Assembly (NCBI RefSeq): GCF_028553785.1 | Contig: NZ_CP067136.1 | Span: 992,001-1,056,000, forward strand | Direction of reading: 5' to 3' | Source: Paracoccus fistulariae | GTDB lineage: Bacteria; Pseudomonadota; Alphaproteobacteria; Rhodobacterales; Rhodobacteraceae | DNA length: 64,000 nt | Shown: piece after piece, positions 7,961 through 17,160 of the stretch | Numbering within the stretch: the first letter of the stretch is position 1 | Layout: every line of letters begins with the position of its first letter | Notes under the pieces: generated by a model | The model's input: the letters and a program-made list of their open reading frames with translations, nothing else | The model's database searches: none | What the model was told of the DNA's origin: nothing | Program-made: the position numbers and the translations under genes

Positions 7961-10156
7961 ATGCGCCGATCCAGAACAATAAGACGCCTGATGGCGACAA
8001 CCCTGCCGGCCGCGCTTTTGTTCGGGTCGGTCAATTCGACCGCCGTGGCAGAGCCGCTGAAGGGCGACCAGATGTCCACCTATGGTCTGGCCGGCGGGAT
8101 CGACACGCCGACGGCGCAGATGCTGGAGGATGGCACGCTGGGCGCCTCGGTCTCGTGGTCGGAATATGGCCGCCGCACCAATATCGTGTTTCAGCTGTTG
8201 CCACGCCTGACGACGGTGCTGCGCTATTCGCGGGTCGAGGGGATCAACGATTACCGCAATGACGGCTATATCTCGGACCGCTCCTTCGATCTGCGCTTAC
8301 AGTTCCTGGACGAGGATCAGGACGGCTGGCGCCCGGCGGTGGCCGTGGGCCTGCAGGACTTCATCGGCACCGGCGTCTATTCGGGCGAATATATCGTCGC
8401 GACCAAGACCGTGACCCCGAAGGTCAGCGTTTCGGCCGGTCTGGGTTGGGGCGTGCTGGCGGGCAAGAACCGCACCATCGACGTCGATGATGAAGGCGGC
8501 ACGCTGAATGCCGGTGACTGGTTCAGCGGCGGGCCAAAGCCCTTCGCCTCGGTCAGCTGGCAGGTGAATGACAAGCTGAACCTTGTCGCAGAATATTCCA
8601 ACGACAAGTATCAGGCCCGCTACAATAACGGGAACTTCTTTCAGCAGGGCGATGCCGAGCCCGGCAATAACCTGAACCTGGCCGCCTATTACCGCTTTGG
8701 CGAAAGCTATCAGGCGGGGATCTACTCGATCGGCGGGGAAACCTTTGGCATGCAGGTGTCCATCGCGCTGAACCCGCGCGAGGCGCCCTATCCTTCCGGT
8801 CTGGAAAAAGCGCCCGCCCCGGTGCGTCCGCGCCCGGCACTGGCCGCCGATCCCGACGGCTGGGCGGGCACATGGGCACAGGATCCGACCGCACAACCGG
8901 CGATCCAGCAGGCGCTTGGCACGGCGCTGGATGACGAAGGCCAGATCCTGGAATCCATGGCGCTGAATGCCAACCGGGCCGAGGTCCGCATCCGCAACCA
9001 GCGCTATATCAGCCAGGCCGAGGCCATCGGCCGCACCGCGCGCCTGATGACCCGCGCCCTGCCGCCCTCGGTGGAAACCTTCGTCATCACCTCGACCGCA
9101 GACGGCGTGCCGACCTCTTCGGTGACGCTGCGCCGGTCCGATGTCGAGCGGCTGGAGAATACCGAGGCCAGCCAGATCGCCGCCGTCGCGCAGCTGACCG
9201 ACGCGCCGCGCTCGGCCCCCGGTCTGGTGCGCACGCCCGATGTCTATCCGCGCTTCCGCTGGAGCATTCAGCCCTATTGGGATCTGGGCATCTTCAGCGC
9301 CGAGGACGGCCTGACCAACGAGGTCGGGGCCGAGGCCAGCGCCAGCTATGAGCTGCGCCCCGGTCTGTTCCTGACCGGCACGCTGCGCCAGCGCGTCTTT
9401 GGCGATATCGACCAGCGCGGCCCGGGCATTCCCGGCGTCCAGCGCGGCGAATATTACAGCGCCAAGGAATATGAATCGAACCCCGATCTGGCCAGCTATA
9501 ACGGCATCCCGCGCGTGCGGTCGGACACGCGGATGTATACCGGAAATACAAGCCCGGTGATCCCGGAACTGACGCTGGCCTATTACGCCAAGGCCACCGA
9601 TAACGTCTATGCCCGCGTGACCGGCGGTCTGCTGGAACGCGCCTATGGTGGCGTCTCGGCGGAAGTGCTGTGGAAGCCGGTCAATTCGCCGCTGGCCTTC
9701 GGGGCAGAGATCAACCGCGTGCGCAAGCGTGATTTCGACCAGCTGTTCGATTTCCGCGATTACGAGGTCACGATGGGCCATGTCTCGGCCTATTACGAAT
9801 TCTCGAACGGCTTCACGGCGCAGCTGGATGTCGGCAAATATCTGGCCGGCGACAAGGGCGCGACCGTGTCGCTCAGCCGCGAATTCGCCAATGGCTGGCG
9901 GATCGGGGCCTATGCCACGAAAACCGATCTCAGCGCCGAGGAATTCGGCGAAGGCAGCTTTGACAAGGGCATCACCTTCTCGATCCCGCTGGGTTGGGCA
10001 ACCGGCGTGCCGACACGGGAACGCGTCTCTGCCGATCTGCGCTCGCTGTCGCGCGATGGCGGTGCCCAGTTGAATGTCAACGGTCGCCTCTATGACCGGA
10101 TCCGCGACAGCCATTCTGTCGAACTTTACGAAGGCTGGGGGAGATTCTGGCGATGA
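7961..10156 (+). CDS. yjbH: YjbH-domain outer-membrane protein for exopolysaccharide export
   Basis: Large secreted, predicted beta-rich protein of 731 residues. It has an Arg-rich N terminus, a hydrophobic core ending near AVAEP, and the family signature YGLAGGIDTPTAQMLEDGTL at the start of the mature part. Many alternating aromatic/hydrophobic strands suggest an outer-membrane beta barrel (two YjbH halves separated by a linker near 285-330). The start has GAGGA upstream. Its stop overlaps the yjbF start by 4 bp. In Escherichia coli YjbEFGH (paralog of GfcABCD) is linked to extracellular polysaccharide production. No polymerising or glycosyltransferase genes sit nearby, so the polysaccharide is unknown. 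Confidence 0.85.
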   Translation: MRRSRTIRRLMATTLPAALLFGSVNSTAVAEPLKGDQMSTYGLAGGIDTPTAQMLEDGTLGASVSWSEYGRRTNIVFQLLPRLTTVLRYSRVEGINDYRNDGYISDRSFDLRLQFLDEDQDGWRPAVAVGLQDFIGTGVYSGEYIVATKTVTPKVSVSAGLGWGVLAGKNRTIDVDDEGGTLNAGDWFSGGPKPFASVSWQVNDKLNLVAEYSNDKYQARYNNGNFFQQGDAEPGNNLNLAAYYRFGESYQAGIYSIGGETFGMQVSIALNPREAPYPSGLEKAPAPVRPRPALAADPDGWAGTWAQDPTAQPAIQQALGTALDDEGQILESMALNANRAEVRIRNQRYISQAEAIGRTARLMTRALPPSVETFVITSTADGVPTSSVTLRRSDVERLENTEASQIAAVAQLTDAPRSAPGLVRTPDVYPRFRWSIQPYWDLGIFSAEDGLTNEVGAEASASYELRPGLFLTGTLRQRVFGDIDQRGPGIPGVQRGEYYSAKEYESNPDLASYNGIPRVRSDTRMYTGNTSPVIPELTLAYYAKATDNVYARVTGGLLERAYGGVSAEVLWKPVNSPLAFGAEINRVRKRDFDQLFDFRDYEVTMGHVSAYYEFSNGFTAQLDVGKYLAGDKGATVSLSREFANGWRIGAYATKTDLSAEEFGEGSFDKGITFSIPLGWATGVPTRERVSADLRSLSRDGGAQLNVNGRLYDRIRDSHSVELYEGWGRFWR

Positions 10157-10812
10157 ACCGCGCAATCAAGATCACGCTGGCGGCGTCCCTGCTGGCCGGG
10201 TTGACGGCCTGTGGCAATACCACGGGCGACGATGGCGATGTCGGCGCCCTGGGTGTCGTGACCCAGACCGCGGCCGAGATGATCGCCCAGCGGCGTCAGG
10301 CCGACACCACGGCCGCTGTCGCCAAGACCCCGCAAGAAGCCGCGGCCGAGGCGCTGCGCGTCAATCCCGGTCCGCTGATCCAGGCCGGGTTCGAAAATCT
10401 GGGGCGCACGCAGATCATGGCAATGACCGGCCAGAATGGCGGCCTGCGCACCTATATGACGCCCTCGGAAGAGGCGCTGATCCTGCGCGGTGGCATGTTG
10501 GTGGGCACGCGCGGTCTGGGCCATGACCTGTCCGTGGCAGAAGCCCAGACCGAAAGCCTGATCCGCGCCGGCGCGTCAGGCAGCGGCACGCGGATCATGC
10601 GCTATTACGGTGGCGATGGTCTGGAACGTCCGCTGCAATTCACCTGCTCGGTCGGGCCGGGTCCGCGCGCGGGCGTCACGGTCGAGAATTGCGAGGGCCA
10701 CGGCGTCACCTTCCAGAACAGCTACATGCGCTCGGGCAACCAGATCGCCGTGTCGCGGCAGTGGATTGGTCCGAAGCTTGGCTATGTGACGATCCAGACG
10801 CTGCGCCCCTGA
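10153..10812 (+). CDS. yjbF: YjbF-family outer-membrane lipoprotein
   Basis: Lipoprotein of 219 residues with lipobox LAGLTAC (Cys about 21). The mature part carries the family pattern QNGGLRTYMTPSEEALILR followed by LVGTRGLGHDL, and near the end QFTCSV, VENCEGHG and SRQWIGPKLGYVTIQTL. It overlaps yjbH by 4 bp (ATGA) and has GGGGAGA as ribosome site, so the two are translated together. It likely sits at the outer membrane with YjbH in exopolysaccharide secretion. A clear terminator follows. A YjbG partner is not seen here. Confidence 0.85.
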   Translation: MNRAIKITLAASLLAGLTACGNTTGDDGDVGALGVVTQTAAEMIAQRRQADTTAAVAKTPQEAAAEALRVNPGPLIQAGFENLGRTQIMAMTGQNGGLRTYMTPSEEALILRGGMLVGTRGLGHDLSVAEAQTESLIRAGASGSGTRIMRYYGGDGLERPLQFTCSVGPGPRAGVTVENCEGHGVTFQNSYMRSGNQIAVSRQWIGPKLGYVTIQTLRP

Positions 10813-10833
10813 ACGTCCCTGCGTTGACAAACA

Positions 10834-10861
10834 AACCGGCCCCGCCAAGGGCCGGTTTTTT
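10834..10861 (+). terminator. Intrinsic terminator of the yjbHF operon
   Basis: AACCGGCCCC and GGGCCGGTT pair in a GC-rich stem followed by a run of T. It also abuts the stop codon of the convergent LysE gene and may act both ways. Confidence 0.85.
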
Positions 10862-11511
10862 CATGCCGGAAGGTCAGGCATTGCTGCGTTTCCATCCGGC
10901 TGCCAGCACCCCGCCCCGATCATCAGCGTTCCGCCGACCCGGTTCACCGCAGACTGCACCGACGGCTTGCGGATCGAGCGGCGCGCGGCCGAGGCCAGCA
11001 GCGCATAAATCGCCGCATTCAGGATGGCCAGCGCCAGGAATGTCGCCTCCAAAATCGCCATCTGCGGCAAGGCGGGCTGCGTGCTGTCCATAAATTGCGG
11101 CAGGAAGGCGACGAAGAACACGATGCTTTTCGGGTTCAGCGCCGTCACCGCATAGGTATGCGCCAGGATCCGCCAAGGACTGCCCTTGGGCGCGTCCTGT
11201 GGATCAAGGTCAAGCGGCCGGTCGCTGACCGGCGCACGCCATAGCTTGATCCCCAGATAGATCAGATAGGCCGCCCCGATCCATTTTAGCAGTGTGAACA
11301 GCGTGGCCGAGGTCGCCAACAGCGCCCCAAGCCCCAGCATCGAGGCCGTCATCGCCGTAAAATCCCCAAGCGCGGCCCCCGCCACCGTCGCCTTGGCGGC
11401 GCGCCTTCCATGGCCAAGCGCGTAAGAAATCACCAGAAGGATCGTCGGACCCGGAATTGCCAGCAGCACGGCCGAAGCCGCCGCAAAGGCCAGCCATTGT
11501 TCGAAAGACAT
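10861..11511 (-). CDS. LysE/RhtB-family amino-acid exporter
   Basis: Inner-membrane exporter of about 216 residues with some six hydrophobic segments. The N-terminal pattern WLAFAAASAVLLAIPGPTI is characteristic of LysE/RhtB exporters, which release amino acids or related compounds. I place the start at the ATG at 11511, preceded by GGGTGA; upstream in-frame codons add a non-homologous stretch. The substrate cannot be read from sequence. It is convergent with yjbHF and stands alone. Confidence 0.88.
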   Translation of the reverse strand: MSFEQWLAFAAASAVLLAIPGPTILLVISYALGHGRRAAKATVAGAALGDFTAMTASMLGLGALLATSATLFTLLKWIGAAYLIYLGIKLWRAPVSDRPLDLDPQDAPKGSPWRILAHTYAVTALNPKSIVFFVAFLPQFMDSTQPALPQMAILEATFLALAILNAAIYALLASAARRSIRKPSVQSAVNRVGGTLMIGAGCWQPDGNAAMPDLPA

Positions 11512-11592
11512 CTTCACCCTTTCCGTTTGGAAAGCCAAGCAATCCACAGGCACGACAAGGGCGCAAGCATTTTTGCGGCATCGCATCCGCCA

Positions 11593-11623
11593 AAAAGAAA
11601 AGGGCTGACCCTAAGGTCAGCCC
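11593..11623 (-). terminator. Intrinsic terminator (minus strand) of the small secreted protein gene
   Basis: Perfect 9-bp stem GGGCTGACC/GGTCAGCCC with a 4-base loop. On the minus strand it is followed by TTTTCTTTTT. It lies about 40 bp after the stop codon at 11661. Confidence 0.9.
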
Positions 11624-11660
11624 CTCAAGTTCAGACCGGTGAGACCGATCCTACTTGAAA

Positions 11661-11864
11661 TTAGCTGTCGTCGTCGTCCGAAGCGACGGCAGCGATCACG
11701 CCCAGCAGCAGCAGAGCGGGAACAACCAGGCCGGCGTTCGAGGACGAGGGCTGCTCTTCGACAACGACGGGCTCGACGTCGACGACGGGGGCAACATAGC
11801 CACCGGCCAGAGCCGAGGTTGCGGTCAGGCCGAGAGCGGCAGCGAAAGTAGCGAATTTGGTCAT
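11661..11864 (-). CDS. Small secreted or membrane protein with Asp-rich tail
   Basis: A 67-residue protein. It has a signal peptide (cleavage near SALAGG), then a Val/Glu/Pro stretch (VDVEPVVVEEQP), a Ser-rich spot, one hydrophobic helix (about 46-61) and the end SDDDDS. The start is set by GGAG seven bases before the ATG at 11864. It has its own terminator. I recall similar short proteins as common, unexplained genes in Rhodobacterales. The layout resembles YjbE-like small proteins, but that link to the nearby yjbHF is only a guess. Codon use and the terminator make it a real gene. Confidence 0.75.
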   Translation of the reverse strand: MTKFATFAAALGLTATSALAGGYVAPVVDVEPVVVEEQPSSSNAGLVVPALLLLGVIAAVASDDDDS

Positions 11865-12062
11865 GATCATGCTCCGTTTCGTTTGAAGGCTGCCGTATCC
11901 GGCAACATCGCTGCGACAGTCGCACAAACCCGCTGGGTTGAAAAGCAGCATTAATTCAATTCCCATACGGGTCTGCGGCAACTGTTGCATAATCGCCAAC
12001 ACTTTAGCCGCCCGCCGGTTCCTTCCTTATCGCCGCTGGGCAGAAATTGTTGCAAGACTGCA

Positions 12063-12845
12063 CTAAGGGCGTCGAAATACAAAGAAAATTGCGAAAAACA
12101 CGGCTGCGACGGCCACAATCGACGGTCCGGCCGGTGTGTCCAGATGCAAACTTGCCCCCAGTCCAAGCATGACTGAAAAGCAGGCAATCAGCGATGCATT
12201 GGCGGCCATCCGCTCGGGGGTGCCGGCAAGGCTGCGGGCGGCGGCTGCGGGAATGATCAGCATGGCCGAAATCAGCAGCGATCCGACTATTCGAATCGAC
12301 AGCGCCACCACCACCGCCAGCGCGACCGACAGCAGCAGGCGCTCGATCCGCGGATCGATCCCGGCGGCCATGGCCAGTTCCTCATTCAGTGTCGCGGTCA
12401 GCAGGTTCTGCCAGCGCCAGATCAGCAGCGCCAGAACCGCCAGCGCGCCCAGCCAGATCAGCGCCAGATCCCCCCGCCCGACCGTCAGGATATCGCCGAA
12501 CAGATAGGCGTTCAGATCGACCCGCGCCGAGGGCACGAAGCTGATCGCGACCAGCCCGAAGGCCAGCGCCGAATGGGCCAGCACCCCCAGCACCGTATCC
12601 ATCGCCTGCCCGCGCGACACCAGCGCCGTGACCAGCAGCGCCATGGCCAGCGCGACCGTCAGCGTCCCCGCATAGATCGAGAAGTTGAAGGCAAGGCTCA
12701 GCGCGACGCCCAGAATCGCCGCGTGCGCCGTCGAATCGCCGAAATAGGCCATGCGCCGCCAGACCACAAAGCTGCCCAGCGGTCCGGCCACCAGCGCCAG
12801 CCCCAGACCGGCCAGCATCGCGCGCAAGAAGAAATCGTCCAGCAT
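12063..12845 (-). CDS. znuB: Zinc ABC transporter permease ZnuB
   Basis: Inner-membrane permease of the high-affinity zinc importer, 260 residues with about seven to eight hydrophobic helices. Motifs of the metal ABC-3 family include WRRMAYFGDSTAHAAILG near the N terminus and a cytoplasmic EAA-like loop. It starts 12 bp after znuC on the same strand, as third gene of zur-znuC-znuB. Expression should be repressed by Zur when zinc is sufficient. Confidence 0.94.
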   Translation of the reverse strand: MLDDFFLRAMLAGLGLALVAGPLGSFVVWRRMAYFGDSTAHAAILGVALSLAFNFSIYAGTLTVALAMALLVTALVSRGQAMDTVLGVLAHSALAFGLVAISFVPSARVDLNAYLFGDILTVGRGDLALIWLGALAVLALLIWRWQNLLTATLNEELAMAAGIDPRIERLLLSVALAVVVALSIRIVGSLLISAMLIIPAAAARSLAGTPERMAANASLIACFSVMLGLGASLHLDTPAGPSIVAVAAVFFAIFFVFRRP

Positions 12846-12857
12846 CCGTGTCGCCGC

Positions 12858-13631
12858 CTAGCCCTGTTGGGAATGGTGATGCGCATGATGCCCGTGGCAG
12901 CCATCATCCGAATGGTCGTGATCGTGGTCATGGCGGTGCTGATACAGCGCCAGCGCGCCATCCCCGCCCGCCCCGAACAGCGCACGATAGGCGGGCGCCG
13001 TGCTGACATGCTGGGGCGTGCCCTCGCAGCAGATATGGCCGTTCAGGCAGATCACCCGATCCGAGGCCCGCATCACGACCAGCAGGTCATGGCTGACCAT
13101 CAGCACCGCCGCCCCGGTTTCGCCGCGGACCTCTTCGATCAGCTTGTAAAAGGCAACGATGCCGGGCTGGTCCAGACCTTGCGTCGGCTCATCCAGCACC
13201 AGCAGGTTCGGGTCATGCAGCAGCGCGCGCGCCAGCAGAACCCGCTGGAACTGCCCGCCGGACAGCTGAGTCAATTGCCGCGTTTGCAGGCCCTCGACCC
13301 CCGTCCGGGCAAGCACCTGCGCCGCCATCTGATCGCTGATCCGGCGCGGCAGGGACAGAAAGCGCCGCACCGTCATCGGAATCGCCGTATCGATCTGCAC
13401 CCGCTGCGGCACATATCCGATGCGCAGATCCGCGCGGCGGCTGATCCGCCCCGAGGCCAGCGGCATATGCCCCAGCAAGGCCCGCACAAGCGAGGATTTC
13501 CCCGACCCGTTCGGGCCGAGGACGGTGACGATCTCTTGCGGGGCGATCTGAAAATCGATGTTTTCCAGCACGACGCTGCTGCTGCCCGGACGCAGGATCG
13601 TCGCGGCCTCGGCCCTGATGAATGGCGTCAT
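12858..13631 (-). CDS. znuC: Zinc ABC transporter ATP-binding protein ZnuC
   Basis: ATPase of the zinc importer, 257 residues. Walker A GPNGSGKSS, signature LSGGQFQRV and Walker B LLVLDEPTQGLDQ are intact. The last about 25 residues are rich in histidine and aspartate (HRHDHDHDHSDDGCHGHH), likely a zinc-binding tail that may sense or buffer zinc at the cytoplasmic face. The ATG overlaps the zur stop by 4 bp, so zur and znuC are translationally coupled. Confidence 0.95.
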   Translation of the reverse strand: MTPFIRAEAATILRPGSSSVVLENIDFQIAPQEIVTVLGPNGSGKSSLVRALLGHMPLASGRISRRADLRIGYVPQRVQIDTAIPMTVRRFLSLPRRISDQMAAQVLARTGVEGLQTRQLTQLSGGQFQRVLLARALLHDPNLLVLDEPTQGLDQPGIVAFYKLIEEVRGETGAAVLMVSHDLLVVMRASDRVICLNGHICCEGTPQHVSTAPAYRALFGAGGDGALALYQHRHDHDHDHSDDGCHGHHAHHHSQQG

Positions 13632-14131
13632 TGGCCTGCCTCATCTGCGCAGCCGGGGCAAAGGCCCATGGCCTCGATCGTGACCCTTTCGACCGAAAAG
13701 CCAGAGGCCGCGGCAAGCTGTGACAGTGTCTCGCGCAGCGGTGCCCCCGGCAGTTCGGCCAGCCCGTCGCATGCGCGGCAGATCAGAAAGGCCGGCGCAT
13801 GGTCGTGGCCCGGATGCAGGCAGGCCGCAAAGGCATTCAGCCGCTGCAGGCGATGGGCCAGCCCGTGCTGGACCAGAAATTCCAGCGCGCGATAGGCCAC
13901 GGGCGGCTGGTTGCCAAAACCCTCGGCCGCAAGGCGCTGCAATACGTCATAGGCCCCCAGGGCCCGGTGCGATTCCAGCAGGATTTCCAGCACCCGCCGC
14001 CGCACCGGCGTCAGCCGCGCCCCGGCCTTGGCCAGACGGGCCTCGGCCTCATCAAGGGCATGGGCGCTGCATTTTTCGTGATCATGCGGCGCGAAGGCGG
14101 CTTGGGCAGGATCGGCGGGCAAGGGCTTCAT
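13628..14131 (-). CDS. zur: Fur-family zinc uptake regulator Zur
   Basis: Zinc-responsive repressor, 167 residues. It has a winged-helix DNA-binding half (LTPVRRRVLEILLES, PPVAYRALEFL) and a dimerisation half with the structural-zinc cysteines CRACD and CPGC and a His-rich HPGHDHAPAF segment. The ATG lies two bases from the first Zur box, and no purine-rich ribosome site is visible. Translation may therefore be leaderless or weak, and Zur would repress its own operon directly. It is divergent from znuA. Confidence 0.93.
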   Translation of the reverse strand: MKPLPADPAQAAFAPHDHEKCSAHALDEAEARLAKAGARLTPVRRRVLEILLESHRALGAYDVLQRLAAEGFGNQPPVAYRALEFLVQHGLAHRLQRLNAFAACLHPGHDHAPAFLICRACDGLAELPGAPLRETLSQLAAASGFSVERVTIEAMGLCPGCADEAGQ

Positions 14132-14133
14132 CT

Positions 14134-14177
14134 ATGTTACTTTATAACATTTCATTTGACTTGTTATCATATAACAT
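14134..14177. promoter_or_regulatory. Two tandem Zur boxes between zur and znuA
   Basis: Site 1 (14134-14150) has arms ATGTTA and TAACAT around 5 bases. Site 2 (14161-14177) has perfect arms TGTTAT and ATAACA around 3 bases. Centres are about 27 bp apart. Both fit the GTTATA-type Zur operators known in alphaproteobacteria and sit between the divergent zinc genes. Confidence 0.85.
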
Positions 14178-14217
14178 CAACAACAGCGCCCCGACAACCA
14201 GATGACGGACCCTTCCC

Positions 14218-15159
<942 letters not shown>

Positions 15160-15205
15160 TGCCTTTATTCAAGGGTTTGCTATTCCGACACAAAAAACTG
15201 ACTCT

Positions 15206-15229
15206 TTTACTTTGACATTCCGAAGTAAA
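15206..15229. promoter_or_regulatory. Inverted repeat overlapping a TTGACA box upstream of hemP
   Basis: TTTACTT and AAGTAAA (7-bp arms, 10-bp spacer) flank TTGACA at 15212-15217, about 60 bp before the hemP start. Position and gene function suggest an iron-responsive operator, but it does not clearly match the Irr, RirA or Fur consensus I know. Confidence 0.4.
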
Positions 15230-15275
15230 TTAGTCAGGTTTACCCCACAGAAGTTCACACGCAATGAGGCCGACA

Positions 15276-15452
15276 ATGACCGCCATCCGTCCTGCCGACT
15301 TTACGCAACCCTGCACCAGTGCTCTGTCGCGCCTGCCGCAGCATGACGCAAATGAATTGACGCGCGGGGGGAATCAGGCGCTGATCATTCTGGACGATCA
15401 AATTTATCAGCTGCGGATCACCCGCGCTGGAAAACTGATTCTGACGAAATAA
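15276..15452 (+). CDS. hemP: Hemin uptake protein HemP
   Basis: A 58-residue protein of the HemP/HmuP family. The diagnostic C-terminal pattern is ALIILDDQIYQLRITRAGK followed by LILTK. HmuP in rhizobia and relatives is a coactivator needed for expression of hemin transport genes. The ATG at 15276 has GAGG seven bases upstream; an ATG four codons earlier is possible. A strong terminator follows at 15492. It stands without hmu transport genes here, so it may act in trans. Confidence 0.85.
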   Translation: MTAIRPADFTQPCTSALSRLPQHDANELTRGGNQALIILDDQIYQLRITRAGKLILTK

Positions 15453-15491
15453 TCACCATAGCCGGACACGACGTCCGCCGAGGTTCCCAAG

Positions 15492-15526
15492 AACCGGGCA
15501 GGCCATGACGCCTGTCCGGTTTTTTG
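15492..15526 (+). terminator. Intrinsic terminator of hemP
   Basis: AACCGGGCAGGC and GCCTGTCCGGTT form a long stem with one mismatch and a 6-base loop, followed by a T run. It directly abuts the stop codon of the convergent rluB-like gene. Confidence 0.9.
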
Positions 15527-17041
15527 TCAGCCGCGCGGCTTGTCGCCACCGGGACGGCCGCCTGGACGACCACCGGGTTTGCCCCCGCCGCTTCTACCGC
15601 CGCCCGGTTTGCCACCACCCGGCTTCCCACCGCCGGGCTTGCCGCGAAAGCCGCCGCCCGCACGTGGACGACCCGGTCCGCCGCGCTCACTGCGATCACC
15701 GCCGAAAGAGGGCTTGCCACCGCGCTTGCCGTCAAAGGAGGCGCGCTCCCCCCCCGGTTTGCCGAAACGGCGCGGCTTGCGATCGTCGCCGCCCTCGCCC
15801 GCCTCGGCCGGCCGACGCGACCCGCCGCCATCGCGGCCCCAATTGCCTTTGGCCGGACGGCTGTCGTCGCGCGCGGACTGGCCGAAACGGCGCTCACCCG
15901 CAGGCTTGCCACCGAAGCGTCTGGGGCGATCTTCGCCTTCCGCAGATTTGCCACCAAACCGCCGGGGCCGGTCGCCGCCCTCTGCGGGCTTTCCACCGAA
16001 CCGCCGGGGACGATCCTCGCCGTCAGATGGTTTGCCGCCGAACCGCCGGGGGCGATCCTGCCCCTCGGGCGATTGCCCGCCAAAGCGCTTCGGACGGTCG
16101 TCAGAGCCAAAGGGCTTCGCGCCGAATTTGCGGGGGCGGTCGGGACGCTCGCCACCCTCACCACGCTCGGGCCGGTCGCCCTGCGTGCGGAAGCTGCGGC
16201 GTGGGCCGCGATCCTCGCGCTCCTCTCGCGGTCCCCGGGGCGCATCGGCCCCGCGCGGGCGCATCGGGCGATCCTTCTCTGTCATCTCTCCGGTCAGCAA
16301 GCCGCCCAGCTGGTCGCGCAGCACGCGGCGCTTGACCTCGGTGACCTCGTTCTTTTCCAGCCCCGCCAGCTTGAAGGGCCCGTAACCGATGCGGATCAGC
16401 CGGTTCACCTGCAGCCCGACATGCGCCATCGCGCGACGGATCTCTCGGTTCTTGCCCTCGCGGATGCCGACGGTCAGCCAGGCATTCGCACCCTGCTGGC
16501 TGTCCAGCTTGATCTCCATTGGCGCAAATTCCTCGCCATCAATGGTGACGCCGCGACGCAGCGAGGCGAAGGTCAGATCGGTGGGGTTTCCGTTCACCCG
16601 CACGCGATAGCGGCGCAGCCAGCCAGTCGTCGGCAATTCCAGCCGCCGCTTCAATTCGCCGTCATTGGTCAGCAGCAGCAGACCTTCGGAATTCAGGTCC
16701 AGTCGTCCGACGCTCATCACCCGCGGCATGTCGCGCGGCAGGGCGTCGAAGACCGTCTGACGGCCCTTTTCATCCGCTTCCGTGGTCACAAGGCCCAGCG
16801 GCTTGTAATAGAGCCACAGCCGGGTTTCCTGCGGCTCTTCCAACCGCTTGCCATCGACGATGATCCTGTCGCTGGGACGCACGTCCAGCGCCGGGCTGTC
16901 GATCTTCTGACCGTTGACCGTCACGCGGCCTTCCACGATCATCCGTTCCGCCTCGCGCCGGCTGGCGACGCCCGCGCGTGCCATCACCTTGGCGATGCGT
17001 TCGGCAGTATCGGGGGTTTTGGGGGTGTTTTCATCGGTCAT
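15527..17041 (-). CDS. rluB: 23S rRNA pseudouridine synthase (RluB/RsuA family) with long RGG/RRFGG tail
   Basis: Pseudouridine synthase of 504 residues. Residues about 14-65 form the S4 RNA-binding domain (RIAKVMARAGVASRREAERM). The catalytic domain spans about 75-240, with the catalytic Asp in SVGRLDLNSEGLLLLTNDG. The last about 250 residues are a low-complexity Arg/Gly/Pro extension with five RPRRFGG-type units and Gly-Lys-Pro triplets, probably disordered and RNA-binding. Typical RluB proteins are 250-300 residues, so the tail doubles the protein. The start at 17041 has AGGAGA upstream; the earlier in-frame ATG lacks a site. RluB versus RluE/RsuA cannot be settled by eye. Confidence 0.88.
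   Translation of the reverse strand: MTDENTPKTPDTAERIAKVMARAGVASRREAERMIVEGRVTVNGQKIDSPALDVRPSDRIIVDGKRLEEPQETRLWLYYKPLGLVTTEADEKGRQTVFDALPRDMPRVMSVGRLDLNSEGLLLLTNDGELKRRLELPTTGWLRRYRVRVNGNPTDLTFASLRRGVTIDGEEFAPMEIKLDSQQGANAWLTVGIREGKNREIRRAMAHVGLQVNRLIRIGYGPFKLAGLEKNEVTEVKRRVLRDQLGGLLTGEMTEKDRPMRPRGADAPRGPREEREDRGPRRSFRTQGDRPERGEGGERPDRPRKFGAKPFGSDDRPKRFGGQSPEGQDRPRRFGGKPSDGEDRPRRFGGKPAEGGDRPRRFGGKSAEGEDRPRRFGGKPAGERRFGQSARDDSRPAKGNWGRDGGGSRRPAEAGEGGDDRKPRRFGKPGGERASFDGKRGGKPSFGGDRSERGGPGRPRAGGGFRGKPGGGKPGGGKPGGGRSGGGKPGGRPGGRPGGDKPRG
15887..16096 (-). repeat. 42-bp coding tandem repeat (five units) in the rluB tail
   Basis: Five 14-residue units start RPKRFGGQ or RPRRFGGK and continue with a Gly/Asp/Glu-rich part; the last is partial. 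The units are diverged at third positions, so this is an old expansion under protein-level constraint. Confidence 0.85.
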
Positions 17042-17160
17042 GCGAATTCTCCTGCGCATCTCTGCGGTGGGTTAAAGCGCCCTTCTAGGGCAGCGGTCCC
17101 GGGCGGGGAAGGATTATTTTGCCCGCTTGCGCAGTCGTGACCGGCTTGCGACAAGCGCAT

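Noticed and set aside
15524..17140. 538-residue plus-strand open frame opposite the rluB gene
   Set aside because: It is the anti-sense shadow of a high-GC gene with a repetitive tail. The minus strand encodes a clear S4 and pseudouridine synthase domain.
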